Source of the DNA: Luteimonas chenhongjianii
GTDB lineage: Bacteria > Pseudomonadota > Gammaproteobacteria > Xanthomonadales > Xanthomonadaceae
DNA: 64,000 nt
Direction: 5' to 3'
NCBI RefSeq assembly: GCF_002327105.1
Contig: NZ_CP023406.1
Location: 1,426,001-1,490,000 of the forward strand
Below, piece by piece: positions 8,095 to 16,723 of the stretch (position 1 is its first letter; each line of letters begins with the position of its first letter). A program made the position numbers and the translations under genes. Under the pieces are notes generated by a model that saw nothing but the letters and a program-made list of their open reading frames with translations, did no database searches and had not been told where the DNA came from.

Positions 8095-8463
8095 TTGATC
8101 GCCTGCAAGGCGGACGCTGCCCTGGACGGTTACGCAGCTGCCCGCGAGCGCATCCTCGCCGCCATCCGCGCGGTACCTGCGGGCAGCGTTGCCGGCTATG
8201 GGCACATCGCGCGCCGTGCCGGGCTGCCGGGCCGCGCGCGACTGGTCGCGCGGGTATTGCGTGACCACGGCGATCCGGAGTTGCCGTGGCACCGCATCGT
8301 CCGCAGCGACGGTCGCATCGCGTTTCCCGAGCAGTCCGCGGGCTTTGCGGAGCAGGCGCGCCGCCTGCACGCCGAAGGCGTCACGGTGACCCGTGGACGC
8401 GTGCGCATGCCGGTCGAAGACGGTCTCGACAAAGCGCTGTGGGGACCCGGCGCACCCGACTGA
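8095..8463 (+). CDS. Alkyltransferase-like (ATL) DNA-binding protein, MGMT family without the catalytic Cys
   Basis: With a TTG start at 8095 the protein has 122 residues and equals the DNA-binding domain of O6-alkylguanine-DNA alkyltransferase (AAIRAVPAGSVAGYGHIARRAG, then VARVLRDHGDPELPWHRIV). The active-site motif PCHR of true alkyltransferases reads PWHR (Trp65). That is the hallmark of ATL proteins, which bind O6-alkylguanine without repairing it and pass the lesion to nucleotide excision repair. No ATG or GTG lies between the preceding stop and the conserved region, so TTG is the best start. The gene is tightly spaced behind the small membrane protein. Confidence 0.85.
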   Translation: MIACKADAALDGYAAARERILAAIRAVPAGSVAGYGHIARRAGLPGRARLVARVLRDHGDPELPWHRIVRSDGRIAFPEQSAGFAEQARRLHAEGVTVTRGRVRMPVEDGLDKALWGPGAPD

Positions 8464-8524
8464 TCCTGCACGGTCGCATCCACTCGCGGCCCGCTATCAT
8501 GGCGCCGCACAGTGAGGAGTCCGG

Positions 8525-9178
8525 ATGTTTCCGAGGTTGCCACAGGCCGTCAAAGCGATCCTGGCCATCAATGTCGTCGTGTTCGTCCTGCAACTTGTGC
8601 TGGGCAACGCGCTGGCGGTGTTCATGCTGTGGCCGCTGGGCGGGAGCGAGGTCGGTGGGCTCGGCTTCATGCCGTGGCAGCTTGTGACCTACGGCTTCAT
8701 GCACGACCCGCGCAACATCGCGCACCTGGCGTTCAACATGCTGGCGCTTGTGATGTTCGGCTCCCAGCTCGAGTACACCTGGGGCACGCGGCGCTTCGTC
8801 ACCTACTACCTGGTCTGCGTGGTCGGCGCGGGGCTGTGCCAGCTGGGCGTGGTCAGCTGGTCGCTGGCCCAGGGCGCGTTTCCGTATCCCACGCTGGGCG
8901 CATCAGGCGGCGTGTTCGGCCTGCTGCTGGCCTACGGCGTGCTGTTCCCGAACCAGCGCCTGGTGCTGCTGTTTCCGCCGATTCCGATGCGTGCACGCAC
9001 CCTGGTCATCGTCTACGGCCTGGTCGAACTGGTGCTCGGTATCACCGGCACGCGCTCGGGCGTTGCGCACTTCGCACATCTGGGCGGCATGCTGTTCGGC
9101 TGGCTGCTGCTGCAGCACTGGCGCGGACGCCCGCCGTTCAACCGCGGCGGGCGCAAGCGTCACGTCCGCAGGCTCTGA
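8525..9178 (+). CDS. Rhomboid-family intramembrane serine protease
   Basis: A 217-residue protein with about six transmembrane helices. The catalytic dyad is visible: Ser127 in GASGG (125-129, the GxSG motif) and His185 in AHLGG (184-188). The oxyanion-type HxxxN in helix 2 is present as H67-N71. The WR-type loop between TM1 and TM2 is hydrophobic (FMPWQLVTYGFMH). The C-terminus is basic and cytoplasmic. Rhomboids cut transmembrane substrates within the membrane; the substrate here is unknown. The ATG at 8525 follows GTGAGGAG at 8511-8518, a good ribosome-binding site. It lies downstream of the ATL gene on the same strand. Confidence 0.93.
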   Translation: MFPRLPQAVKAILAINVVVFVLQLVLGNALAVFMLWPLGGSEVGGLGFMPWQLVTYGFMHDPRNIAHLAFNMLALVMFGSQLEYTWGTRRFVTYYLVCVVGAGLCQLGVVSWSLAQGAFPYPTLGASGGVFGLLLAYGVLFPNQRLVLLFPPIPMRARTLVIVYGLVELVLGITGTRSGVAHFAHLGGMLFGWLLLQHWRGRPPFNRGGRKRHVRRL

Positions 9179-9375
9179 AGCGCCGCGCGGGGCGGCTGCC
9201 GCAAGATGGCTGCCAGGCCCTCCGAAGCCTTGCGACGATTCCCGGCCTCGCGGTGACCCCGGCGCAAGCGCGGCCTCCCGGGACCATGCATCTTCGCTGA
9301 TACCGGTGGGAGGGCCGCTACCCGGCAGCGCGCCGGCGACTAGCTGAAGCGAGGTGTGGCCCGATCTCCGCGGTC

Positions 9376-9407
9376 AAAAAAAATGCGCCGGACAGGCCGG
9401 CGCATTT
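9376..9407 (-). terminator. Intrinsic terminator of the degenerate M13 gene
   Basis: A hairpin with ten-base arms (AAATGCGCCG / CGGCGCATTT) lies 23 bases after the stop of the minus-strand M13 gene. Read on the minus strand it is followed by a run of eight U, the classic Rho-independent form. Confidence 0.85.
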
Positions 9408-9429
9408 GAAGGAACAGGCGCGACTCGGC

Positions 9430-11454
9430 TCAGCGCCAGATGCGGACCTGGTCTTCGGGCTTGCGGCCCATCGGGTCGGTCGCCTTGCACTTGAACGTCT
9501 CGGTATAGGCCGGCAGGTTCGAGACCGGACCGTTCGCGCGCCACTGGCCCGGTGCGAAGATGCTGTTGGAGGCGTTGCGGGTGGCGAGGTCGACCGACGC
9601 CTGCTGGCGCCACAGCTGCGCCCAGCCGCGGAAGAAGGCTTCCCGGGCCGGCTGCGTCAGCTCCGGGCTGGCCTGCTGCAAGGCATCCCAGGCCAGTTCC
9701 ACGCCGGCCAGGTCGGCAGCGTTCTCGTCGCGGGTCAGCGCGCCGTTCACCTGGACGCCGCTCAGGCCCGGATAGCCGTAGGCGTTGTACTGGGCCACAA
9801 GCTTGTCGGTCGCGGTCAGCCAGCCAGCGTCGTCATCGACGCTCCACCAGGTCCGCACGGTGCCGGTGCTGTCGACATGCTTGCCCTTGGTGTCGACGGC
9901 GCGGCTGAGCTCATGGCCGACCAGCGCACCGTAGGTGCCGTAATGCGCGGCGGGATCGGCGGCGATGTCCAGCACGGGGGCCTGCAGTATCGCGGCGGAA
10001 ACGATCAGGCGGTTCTGCGCCGGGTCGTAGGCCAGCGCCGGGGTCTGCGGAAGCACGTCCCAGCGGCGAGCGGCGTTCGCCTGGCCGATACGGCGCATCT
10101 CCTGGGCGTGGCGCCAGGTCGAGGCGATCAGCATGTTGCTGCCGAAGCTGGCGCGGCCCATGGGCTGGACGGTGTAATCGATGTCCTGCACCGGCGCGCC
10201 GATCTCGATCGACAACGCGGCCAGCTTGGCCTTGCCTTCGGTCTTCGCCGCATCGGTCATCCACGTGCTGCGGTCGATGCCGCGGCCGAGTGCGTCGCGG
10301 ACCTGGCCGGCGACGGTTTCGGCGCGGGCGCGGCTGGCCTCGGGGAGGTACGTGGCGACGTATTCGCGCGACATCATCGGACCGGCTGCGCGGTTGATCG
10401 CGCCCAGTACCAGCTCCTGGCGCGTGGGCTGGGCGTTCTCGCCGCGCAGGATGCGGCCGTGGAAGTCGTACTCGGCCTCGCGGAAGCTCTTCGACAGGTA
10501 GGGCGCCATCGCGTTGCCGATGTGGAAACGCAGATAGGCCTTCCACTGTTCGGGCTTGAGGCCGTTGACCAGCGTATCGAGCTGTGTGAACAGCGCCGGA
10601 TTGGCCAGCGAGACCTGCTGCGCCTGCACGCCCTGCGCGGCGAGGAATTCGCCCAGTTGCAGGCGACGGAACTGCTTGTCGAGGCTGGCGGTATCGACGA
10701 GCGCGTACTGGGCGCGGGGATCGCGCAGTTCGGCCAGTGGCCTGGACGCGGCGGCGATACGGCGCTCGAGGTCGAGCACCAGCGCGGTCTCCGCGTCGAG
10801 GCGGTCTTCGGCGGTTCCGGTCAACGCCAGGATGTTGCGTACGTACTGGGTGTATTGCGCGACGATCTGCTGGGTCTGCGCATCACCGCGGCTGTAATAG
10901 GCCGGATCGGGCAAGCCGAGGCCGCCCTGGGTGAAATAGCCCAGGTGGCGGCCGAGATCGGACAGGTCGACTTCCGCGCCGAAATCGAACAGCACCGGAA
11001 TGCCGACCTGGTGCAGCGCGGCGATGGCTGGCGCCACGTCGCGCGTGCGGCGGATACCCTCGATGCGCGCGATCAGCGGGGCGATCGGCGTGGCGCCATC
11101 GGCTTCGACCGCGGCTTCGTCCAGTCCGCTGGCCCAGAAATCACCAAGCAGGCGCTGCACGTCGTTCTGCGGCGCGGTCATCGCGCCATTGAGCAGGTCG
11201 TACTGCTGGGTCAGCGCCCGTGCCTGCAATTCGCCGAGTGCCGAGCGCACGCCTTGTCCTGCGGCGACGACGTTGGCATCCAGCCAATCCTTGTTGGTTG
11301 CGCTGTAGAGATCGGTGCAGGTGGTGACGGGCGGCGGCCCCTTCGGTGCGGCGGCGCCGCGACGCTGGGCGTCGGCATCGGAACTCAGGCCCACGAGCAG
11401 GGCGATGGAGGCGGCGAGCAGGGCAGGGCGGGCAAACGTGTGCGGAAGCGACAT
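9430..11454 (-). CDS. M13-family metallopeptidase homologue with a degenerate zinc site (probable pseudopeptidase)
   Basis: A 674-residue protein with a signal peptide (about 1-29, cleavage after DADA), so periplasmic. The full M13 (neprilysin/PepO-like) fold is present from about residue 45 to the end. The zinc motif HExxH reads HELSR (514-518): the first His and Glu are kept but the second His ligand is Arg, encoded by CGC at 9901-9903. The third ligand, Glu577 in DENAAD, is kept. The substrate-binding NAYY motif of the neighbour reads LAYD. Loss of one zinc ligand and the substrate Asn predicts little or no protease activity. The frame is intact with its own terminator, so this looks like a maintained gene, not decay. 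It lies 250 bases downstream of an intact M13 paralogue. Confidence 0.9.
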   Translation of the reverse strand: MSLPHTFARPALLAASIALLVGLSSDADAQRRGAAAPKGPPPVTTCTDLYSATNKDWLDANVVAAGQGVRSALGELQARALTQQYDLLNGAMTAPQNDVQRLLGDFWASGLDEAAVEADGATPIAPLIARIEGIRRTRDVAPAIAALHQVGIPVLFDFGAEVDLSDLGRHLGYFTQGGLGLPDPAYYSRGDAQTQQIVAQYTQYVRNILALTGTAEDRLDAETALVLDLERRIAAASRPLAELRDPRAQYALVDTASLDKQFRRLQLGEFLAAQGVQAQQVSLANPALFTQLDTLVNGLKPEQWKAYLRFHIGNAMAPYLSKSFREAEYDFHGRILRGENAQPTRQELVLGAINRAAGPMMSREYVATYLPEASRARAETVAGQVRDALGRGIDRSTWMTDAAKTEGKAKLAALSIEIGAPVQDIDYTVQPMGRASFGSNMLIASTWRHAQEMRRIGQANAARRWDVLPQTPALAYDPAQNRLIVSAAILQAPVLDIAADPAAHYGTYGALVGHELSRAVDTKGKHVDSTGTVRTWWSVDDDAGWLTATDKLVAQYNAYGYPGLSGVQVNGALTRDENAADLAGVELAWDALQQASPELTQPAREAFFRGWAQLWRQQASVDLATRNASNSIFAPGQWRANGPVSNLPAYTETFKCKATDPMGRKPEDQVRIWR

Positions 11455-11653
11455 TGCGAGGTCCGTGCGGGCGTGAATCGCGCAAGTCTAGCAAGGCACG
11501 TGGTCGCGGCACGTAGGGCGTTCGGCCGGCCGCGCAGCCCGCATCCCGAACGGTGCGGGCCTGCTCTTCGTCGGTGGGCGGAAAAGTCGTCCGGCGCAGC
11601 CGGGAGCCGGAGCGCGGCTGGGCGCCGATAGGACGCGTGGGGCCGATGCAACG

Positions 11654-11680
11654 AAAAAGCCCGGCATCGCTGCCGGGCTT
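11654..11680 (-). terminator. Intrinsic terminator of the intact M13 gene
   Basis: Ten-base arms (AAGCCCGGCA / TGCCGGGCTT) around a four-base loop lie 24 bases past the stop of the minus-strand M13 gene and end in a U-run on that strand. They separate it transcriptionally from the second M13 gene. Confidence 0.85.
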
Positions 11681-11703
11681 CTTCATCCTTCATGCCGCCT
11701 GGA

Positions 11704-13812
11704 TCACCAGATCACGACCTGCTGATCGCCGGTGCGCACCATCGGGTCGCCGGGCTTGCACGAGAACGCGGCCGCAAAAGCGGGCAGGTTCGACGGCGCG
11801 CCGATCGCGCGGAAGTTCGCCGGCGCATGCGAGTCGGTCTTCAGGCGCACGTCGAGCTCCTGCGGGGTGAAGTTGCGGCGCCACACCGTGGCCCAGTTGA
11901 GGAAGAAGCGCTGGTCGCGGCTGAGGCCGTCGGTCATCGGGTCGGGCGTGTCGCCCGCCGCCTTCCTCATCGCGTCATAGGCCGTGGCCAGGCCACCGAG
12001 GTCGGCGATGTTCTCGCCCAGGGTCAGCTTGCCGTCGACATGCTTGCCCGGCGCCGCCTCGTAGGCATTGAACTGGGAGGTCAGCAGGTCGGTGCGGCTG
12101 CTGAAGCCGGTCGCATCGGCCTGGGTCCACCAGTTCTCGAACTTGCCGGTGGGGCCGAAGCGGCTGCCCTGGTCGTCGTAGCCGTGGGTCATCTCGTGCC
12201 CGATCACCGCGCCGATGCCGCCGTAGTTCATCTCGTCCGGAGCATTGGGATCGAAGAACGGCGGCTGCAGGATCGCGGCCGGGAACACGATCTCGTTCTG
12301 CAGCGGGTTGTAGTAGGCGTTGACCGTCTGCGGCGTCATGCCCCACTCGGTCTTGTCCACGGGCTGGCCGATCTTCGACAGCATCCACTTGTAGTTGAAC
12401 TGGGTCGCCGCGAGCACGTTGCCGATGTAGCTGTCACGCGAGGTGGTGAGACCGTCCCATTCGCGCCACTTTTCGGGGTAGCCGATCTTCGGCGTGAACG
12501 AGGCCCATTTCTCCATCGCCTTGGCCTTGGTCTCGTCGCTCATCCAGTCGAGATTCTCGATCCGGACCTTGAGCGCTTCACTGAGGTTCTCGACCAGCGT
12601 TTCCATGCGCGCCTTGGACTCTGCCGGGAAGGCGACCTGCACGTACAGCTGGCCCAGCGTCTCGCCGACCTGGTTGTTGATGGTGTCGAGCACGCGCTTG
12701 CCGCGCTCCTTGAGTTCCTTCTGGCCGCGCAGCTTGTTGCCGTAGAAGTCGAAGTTCTCCTGCACGAACTCGTCGCCGAGATACGGCGCCGCGCCGTCGA
12801 CGAGGTGGTAGCGCAGGTAGCTCTGCCAGTCGGCGACCGGCGTATCGCCGAGCATCGCGCTGAACTCCTTGTGGAACTCCGGAATCGCCAGCGAGAACTT
12901 CTCCGGCGCCGGGATGCCCTGCGATTCGAAGAACGTCGTCCACTTGAAGTTCGGTGTGAGCGCGTCGGCCTCGGCCGGCGTCACCGGGTTGTAGAACAGC
13001 TTCACATCGCGCGACATCTCGACGCTGGATTTGGACTTGCTTGCCAGCCGCGTCTCGAAGGCCAGCACCGACTTGGCCTGCTTGGCCGCTTCGGCCGCCG
13101 GCACGCCGGACAGCTCGAGCATCCTGGCGATGTGGGCGACGTACTGGTCGCGCACTTCGGCCTTGTCGGCATCGGTGTAGTACGTGCTGTCGGGCAGGCC
13201 GAGGCCGCCCTGCATCACGTAGGCGATGTTCATCGTGGGCGCATCGAAATCCGCCTCGGGACCGAAGCCGAACAGGCCGCCTTCGCCGCGCGCGTAGGTC
13301 TGGCGCAGGTACTCGGCCACGGCAGGGCCGTCGGTCAGCGCGTCGATCTCCGCCAGCCGCGACTTCAGCGGTTCGATGCCCTGGGCATTGATCTTCTCGG
13401 CGTCCATGCCGGTGGCCCAGAAGTCACCGACGATCTTCTCGACGCCGTCGGCCTTGCTGTCCGCTGCCGCCTGCTCGACCAGCTGGCGCTGGATCGCGGT
13501 CGAGCGCTCGTCGAGCATCTCGAACGCGCCCCACGAGCTGCGGTCGCCCGGGATGGTGTTGGCTGCGAGCCACTTGCCGTTGACGTAGCCGTTGAAATCG
13601 GTGCACGCGTTCTTGCTGGTGTCGAGATCGCCGATCTCGAAGCGGTTGACGCCCGGCAGCGTGCTCTCGTCCAGGGTGAGCTTGGCCGCATCGGCATCGC
13701 CGGCGGGCGCGGCATCCGTTGCCGTGGGGGTGTCCTGGCCGCGGGAACAGGCGGACAGCGCCAGCACGATCGAACAGGTCAGAAGCAGGCGCCGGGGAGC
13801 GAGAGCGATCAC
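11704..13812 (-). CDS. M13-family zinc metallopeptidase, lipoprotein (PepO/neprilysin-like)
   Basis: I start this gene at GTG 13812, which has GGAGA just upstream and begins a lipoprotein signal peptide with lipobox LSAC (about residues 18-21); this gives 702 residues. An M13 N-terminal domain (about 55-440) and the catalytic domain follow. HEMTH (539-543) supplies two zinc ligands and the catalytic Glu, GENIAD supplies Glu600, and the substrate-binding NAYY is at 498-501. All the residues needed for oligopeptidase activity are therefore present. It probably acts on short peptides in the periplasm, anchored to a membrane. The gene ends in its own terminator and is followed by a degenerate paralogue. 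Confidence 0.93.
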   Translation of the reverse strand: MIALAPRRLLLTCSIVLALSACSRGQDTPTATDAAPAGDADAAKLTLDESTLPGVNRFEIGDLDTSKNACTDFNGYVNGKWLAANTIPGDRSSWGAFEMLDERSTAIQRQLVEQAAADSKADGVEKIVGDFWATGMDAEKINAQGIEPLKSRLAEIDALTDGPAVAEYLRQTYARGEGGLFGFGPEADFDAPTMNIAYVMQGGLGLPDSTYYTDADKAEVRDQYVAHIARMLELSGVPAAEAAKQAKSVLAFETRLASKSKSSVEMSRDVKLFYNPVTPAEADALTPNFKWTTFFESQGIPAPEKFSLAIPEFHKEFSAMLGDTPVADWQSYLRYHLVDGAAPYLGDEFVQENFDFYGNKLRGQKELKERGKRVLDTINNQVGETLGQLYVQVAFPAESKARMETLVENLSEALKVRIENLDWMSDETKAKAMEKWASFTPKIGYPEKWREWDGLTTSRDSYIGNVLAATQFNYKWMLSKIGQPVDKTEWGMTPQTVNAYYNPLQNEIVFPAAILQPPFFDPNAPDEMNYGGIGAVIGHEMTHGYDDQGSRFGPTGKFENWWTQADATGFSSRTDLLTSQFNAYEAAPGKHVDGKLTLGENIADLGGLATAYDAMRKAAGDTPDPMTDGLSRDQRFFLNWATVWRRNFTPQELDVRLKTDSHAPANFRAIGAPSNLPAFAAAFSCKPGDPMVRTGDQQVVIW

Positions 13813-14264
13813 GTGGAATCTCCAGAAGGAAGGACCGCCGGGCGATGCCCGGTGTGAGGGCACTCTACGCCTGCGCTCCCGCCGGCAGGGGTGTCGAAGG
13901 TCATGCCGGCAGCGGCCGGACACGAGTCGGGGCGGCAGGGCGCGCGGGCCCGCGGCTGCGGCGTGAGCGAGTCAGGTGTCGACAGGGCGCGACCCTGCAC
14001 GCGGCCAAGCGCTACGTGGATCGCCGGATCGGGATCGGCGGCTTCGCGACGGCCCCCGGCGCGATGCGTGGCTGCAAGGGAGCCGCTCCAGTGACGCCCC
14101 GTCACCAGCGAGGATCGCGGCGATCTCGCTGACCGCCGAGAAGGTGATCCGGACCCTGTGTCGCTTGCTGCACACGCCGGTCGATCGGGCACGTCCAATT
14201 CGCAGACGGGTGACGCGGCCCGGCCGGCCCCGGGCAGGGCGATGCAAAGTTACTGTCGAATCGG
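13813..14264. other. 452-base gap upstream of the M13 pair
   Basis: This gap lies between the M13 gene start and the stop of the Kef-type gene, both on the minus strand. I see no convincing gene, RNA or repeat. It should carry the promoter of the M13 gene and the 3' end of the antiporter transcript; GGAGA before the M13 start is the only element I would point to. Confidence 0.5.
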
Positions 14265-16124
14265 TCAGGGCGCCGACGGACCGTGGGTGTCGGTCCGCGC
14301 GGCCGGCACATCGTTGAGCAGCTTGCTCTCCCGCCGGGGACGGGTCAGGGGCGCCGGCCTGGGGCCGGGCGCGGCGGTGTTCTTGATGATCAGCGGAATG
14401 CCGGCGCGGGTATCGTTGCTGGCGATTTCCAGCTCGAAGCGCTCGGTGTCGAGCCGTCGCACCTGGGCGGCGATCGCCTCGGCCTCTTCCTCCGGCACGT
14501 CGAGCGCGTGCAGCGCCTGTGCGCCGAACACGACGGCCGATTCGAATGTCTCGCGGATCTGCACATCCACGCCCGCGTTGACCAGCTTGAGCGCGTGGGC
14601 ACGGTCGTAGGCGCGCACCAGCAGCTTGGCCTGCGGGAACTGCTCGGCCGCCAGTTCGACGATGCGGTCGGCGGCCTCGCGGTCGTCGATGCACACCGCG
14701 ATCGCCCGCGCGCTGTGCGCGCCGGACGCATGCAGCACGTCCAGCCGCGTGCCGTCGCCGTAGTAGACCTTGAAGCCGAATTCGGCCGCGCTCTGGATCA
14801 TCTCGATGTCCGTATCGATGATCGTCACGTCCACGTCGCGTGCCAGCAGCGACTGGCTCATGACCTGGCCGAAGCGGCCGAACCCGATGATCAGCACGCT
14901 GCCGTTCTGGTTGGCGACCACATCGACGCCATCGAGCGACGGAGCCTCGCGGCGCGCGGTCAGCGGTCCAGTGATCAGCACCAGCAGCGGGGTCAGCGCC
15001 ATCGACAGCACCACGACCGCGGTCAGGCTCGCGTTGACCTCGACGTCGATCAGGCCGGTGGAGGCCGCGGCGGCGAACAGCACGAATGCGAATTCGCCGC
15101 CCTGTGCCATCACCACCGCGCGCTCCAGCGCCTCGCGGTGGGCGCTGCGGGTGATGCGCGCGACGATATAGATGCACAGGGCCTTGGTCGCCATCAGCGC
15201 GAGCACCGCCCCGATGATCAGCGGCCAGTTCGCAGCCACCACGGCGAGGTCCAGCGCCATGCCGACGCCAAGGAAAAACAGGCCCAGCAGGATCCCGCGG
15301 AAGGGCTCGATGTCGGCCTCGATCTGGTGCCGGAACGAGGATTCCGACAGCAGCACGCCGGCAAGAAACGCACCCATCGCCATCGACAGCCCGCCAAGCT
15401 GCATCAGCAGCGCCGCACCGAGCACGACCAGCAGCGCGGCCGCGGTCATGACCTCGCGGGCCTTCGCCGCGGCGAGGATGCGGAACATCGGATTGAGCAG
15501 GTAGATGCCGGCGACGATCAGCGCGATCAGCGAGCCCATGCCGATCACGACCGACAGCCATCGCGAGGGCGCGTCAGCCATCGCTGGGTGGGTTGGCGCC
15601 AGGAACGCGATCAGGGCCAGCAGCGGCACGATCAGCAGGTCCTCGAACAACAGCACCGACACGATCTTCTGCCCGTGCGGCAGTGCGAGCTCGCCGCGTT
15701 CCGACAGCAGCTGCATCACGACCGCAGTCGAGGTCATCACGAAGCCGGCGGCGCCGACGAAGGCGATGCGCCAGTCGAAACCGAATGCGGCGAGGACCAG
15801 GGTGAGGGCGGTGAGCGCCAGCAGGATCTGCAGCGCGCCGAGTCCGAAGATCTGCCGGCGCAGGCCCCACAGGTGCGAGGGGCGCATTTCCAGGCCGATG
15901 ACGAACAGGAACATCACCACGCCGAGTTCGGCGACATGCAGGATCGACTGTGGATCGTTGAACCAGCCGAAGCCGAATGGGCCGATGGCCAGACCCGCGG
16001 CCAGATACCCCAGGACCGAGCCGAGCCTGAGCTTGCGGAACAGCGGCACGGCGACGACCGCAGCGCCGAGTAGCGCGACGACCTGGATCAGCTGGCTGGT
16101 GGTCTCTTGTGCTTCGGTGGCCAT
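14265..16124 (-). CDS. CPA2-family K+/H+ antiporter with RCK/TrkA-N domain (KefB/KefC-like)
   Basis: Starting at ATG 16124 the protein has 619 residues, close to E. coli KefC. Residues 1 to about 385 form the 12-helix CPA2 antiporter (GYLAAGLAIGPFGFGW, VAELGVVMFLFVIGLEM, FEDLLIVPLLALIAF). A Rossmann-type TrkA-N domain follows (about 405-525) with GFGRFGQ and a central acidic IDTD, then a C-terminal extension. Kef proteins release K+ and acidify the cytoplasm in response to electrophile-glutathione adducts. The KefF/KefG helper gene is not adjacent. A glutathione reductase gene is 7 kb away, too far to argue a functional link. It is divergent from rhlE. Confidence 0.92.
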   Translation of the reverse strand: MATEAQETTSQLIQVVALLGAAVVAVPLFRKLRLGSVLGYLAAGLAIGPFGFGWFNDPQSILHVAELGVVMFLFVIGLEMRPSHLWGLRRQIFGLGALQILLALTALTLVLAAFGFDWRIAFVGAAGFVMTSTAVVMQLLSERGELALPHGQKIVSVLLFEDLLIVPLLALIAFLAPTHPAMADAPSRWLSVVIGMGSLIALIVAGIYLLNPMFRILAAAKAREVMTAAALLVVLGAALLMQLGGLSMAMGAFLAGVLLSESSFRHQIEADIEPFRGILLGLFFLGVGMALDLAVVAANWPLIIGAVLALMATKALCIYIVARITRSAHREALERAVVMAQGGEFAFVLFAAAASTGLIDVEVNASLTAVVVLSMALTPLLVLITGPLTARREAPSLDGVDVVANQNGSVLIIGFGRFGQVMSQSLLARDVDVTIIDTDIEMIQSAAEFGFKVYYGDGTRLDVLHASGAHSARAIAVCIDDREAADRIVELAAEQFPQAKLLVRAYDRAHALKLVNAGVDVQIRETFESAVVFGAQALHALDVPEEEAEAIAAQVRRLDTERFELEIASNDTRAGIPLIIKNTAAPGPRPAPLTRPRRESKLLNDVPAARTDTHGPSAP

Positions 16125-16723
16125 GGAGTGCTTCCTGCATACGGCGTGGCGGGTGGCGCGTTCAGCCGCCGCCCGGTCCGCGCACGAGCGCGCGTTGTGG
16201 ATCCAGAGCCAGCGGGCGGCGCGCAACAGAGGTCCCGGTCGATCGGGCGGCGTGTTGCCGGAAACGGCGGAGCGCGCGCCCCAGCTCCTTCGAAGCTGGC
16301 GGAAATGGTGACACAGCGCCGAACTCTCGCCCAGCACGCACGCACCGGGCCCGACCCCGGGACGCGCAGCCCACGGACATCCGTCACGGGATGACGCACG
16401 CCGCAACGCGGCAGTGGCTGCGGGGGCTGAATTGGCGTAGACTCCATCGGGTTCTGCAACACGGCTGCCCCTGTCCGACGCGTTCCGCGCCGACAGATAC
16501 GATCCTGGTACGCCTTCCGCATTGATCGATCCTGATCCGCGCGGACTTATTCCGCACGTCTTTCGTCGCGCAGACCACGGCCCGGAGCATCCGGCAGCCG
16601 TTTCATCATTGCTCGCAGCGCGGTTCTGGATAGCTCCGAGCAAGACTTCCCAGCGTTTCCATTCCGGCCGTGCGTCCGCACGGTTCGCGGCTGGTGGCGT
16701 GCGGAAGCGCAAGGAGTTCCATC
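16125..16723. other. 599-base divergent intergenic region, kefB-like / rhlE
   Basis: No open reading frame here looks like a gene. It must hold two divergent promoters. The ribosome-binding site of the helicase is AAGGAG at 16711-16716. Cold-induced DEAD-box helicase genes often have long untranslated leaders, and the space would allow one, but I cannot identify a firm promoter or a cold-shock box. Confidence 0.5.
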
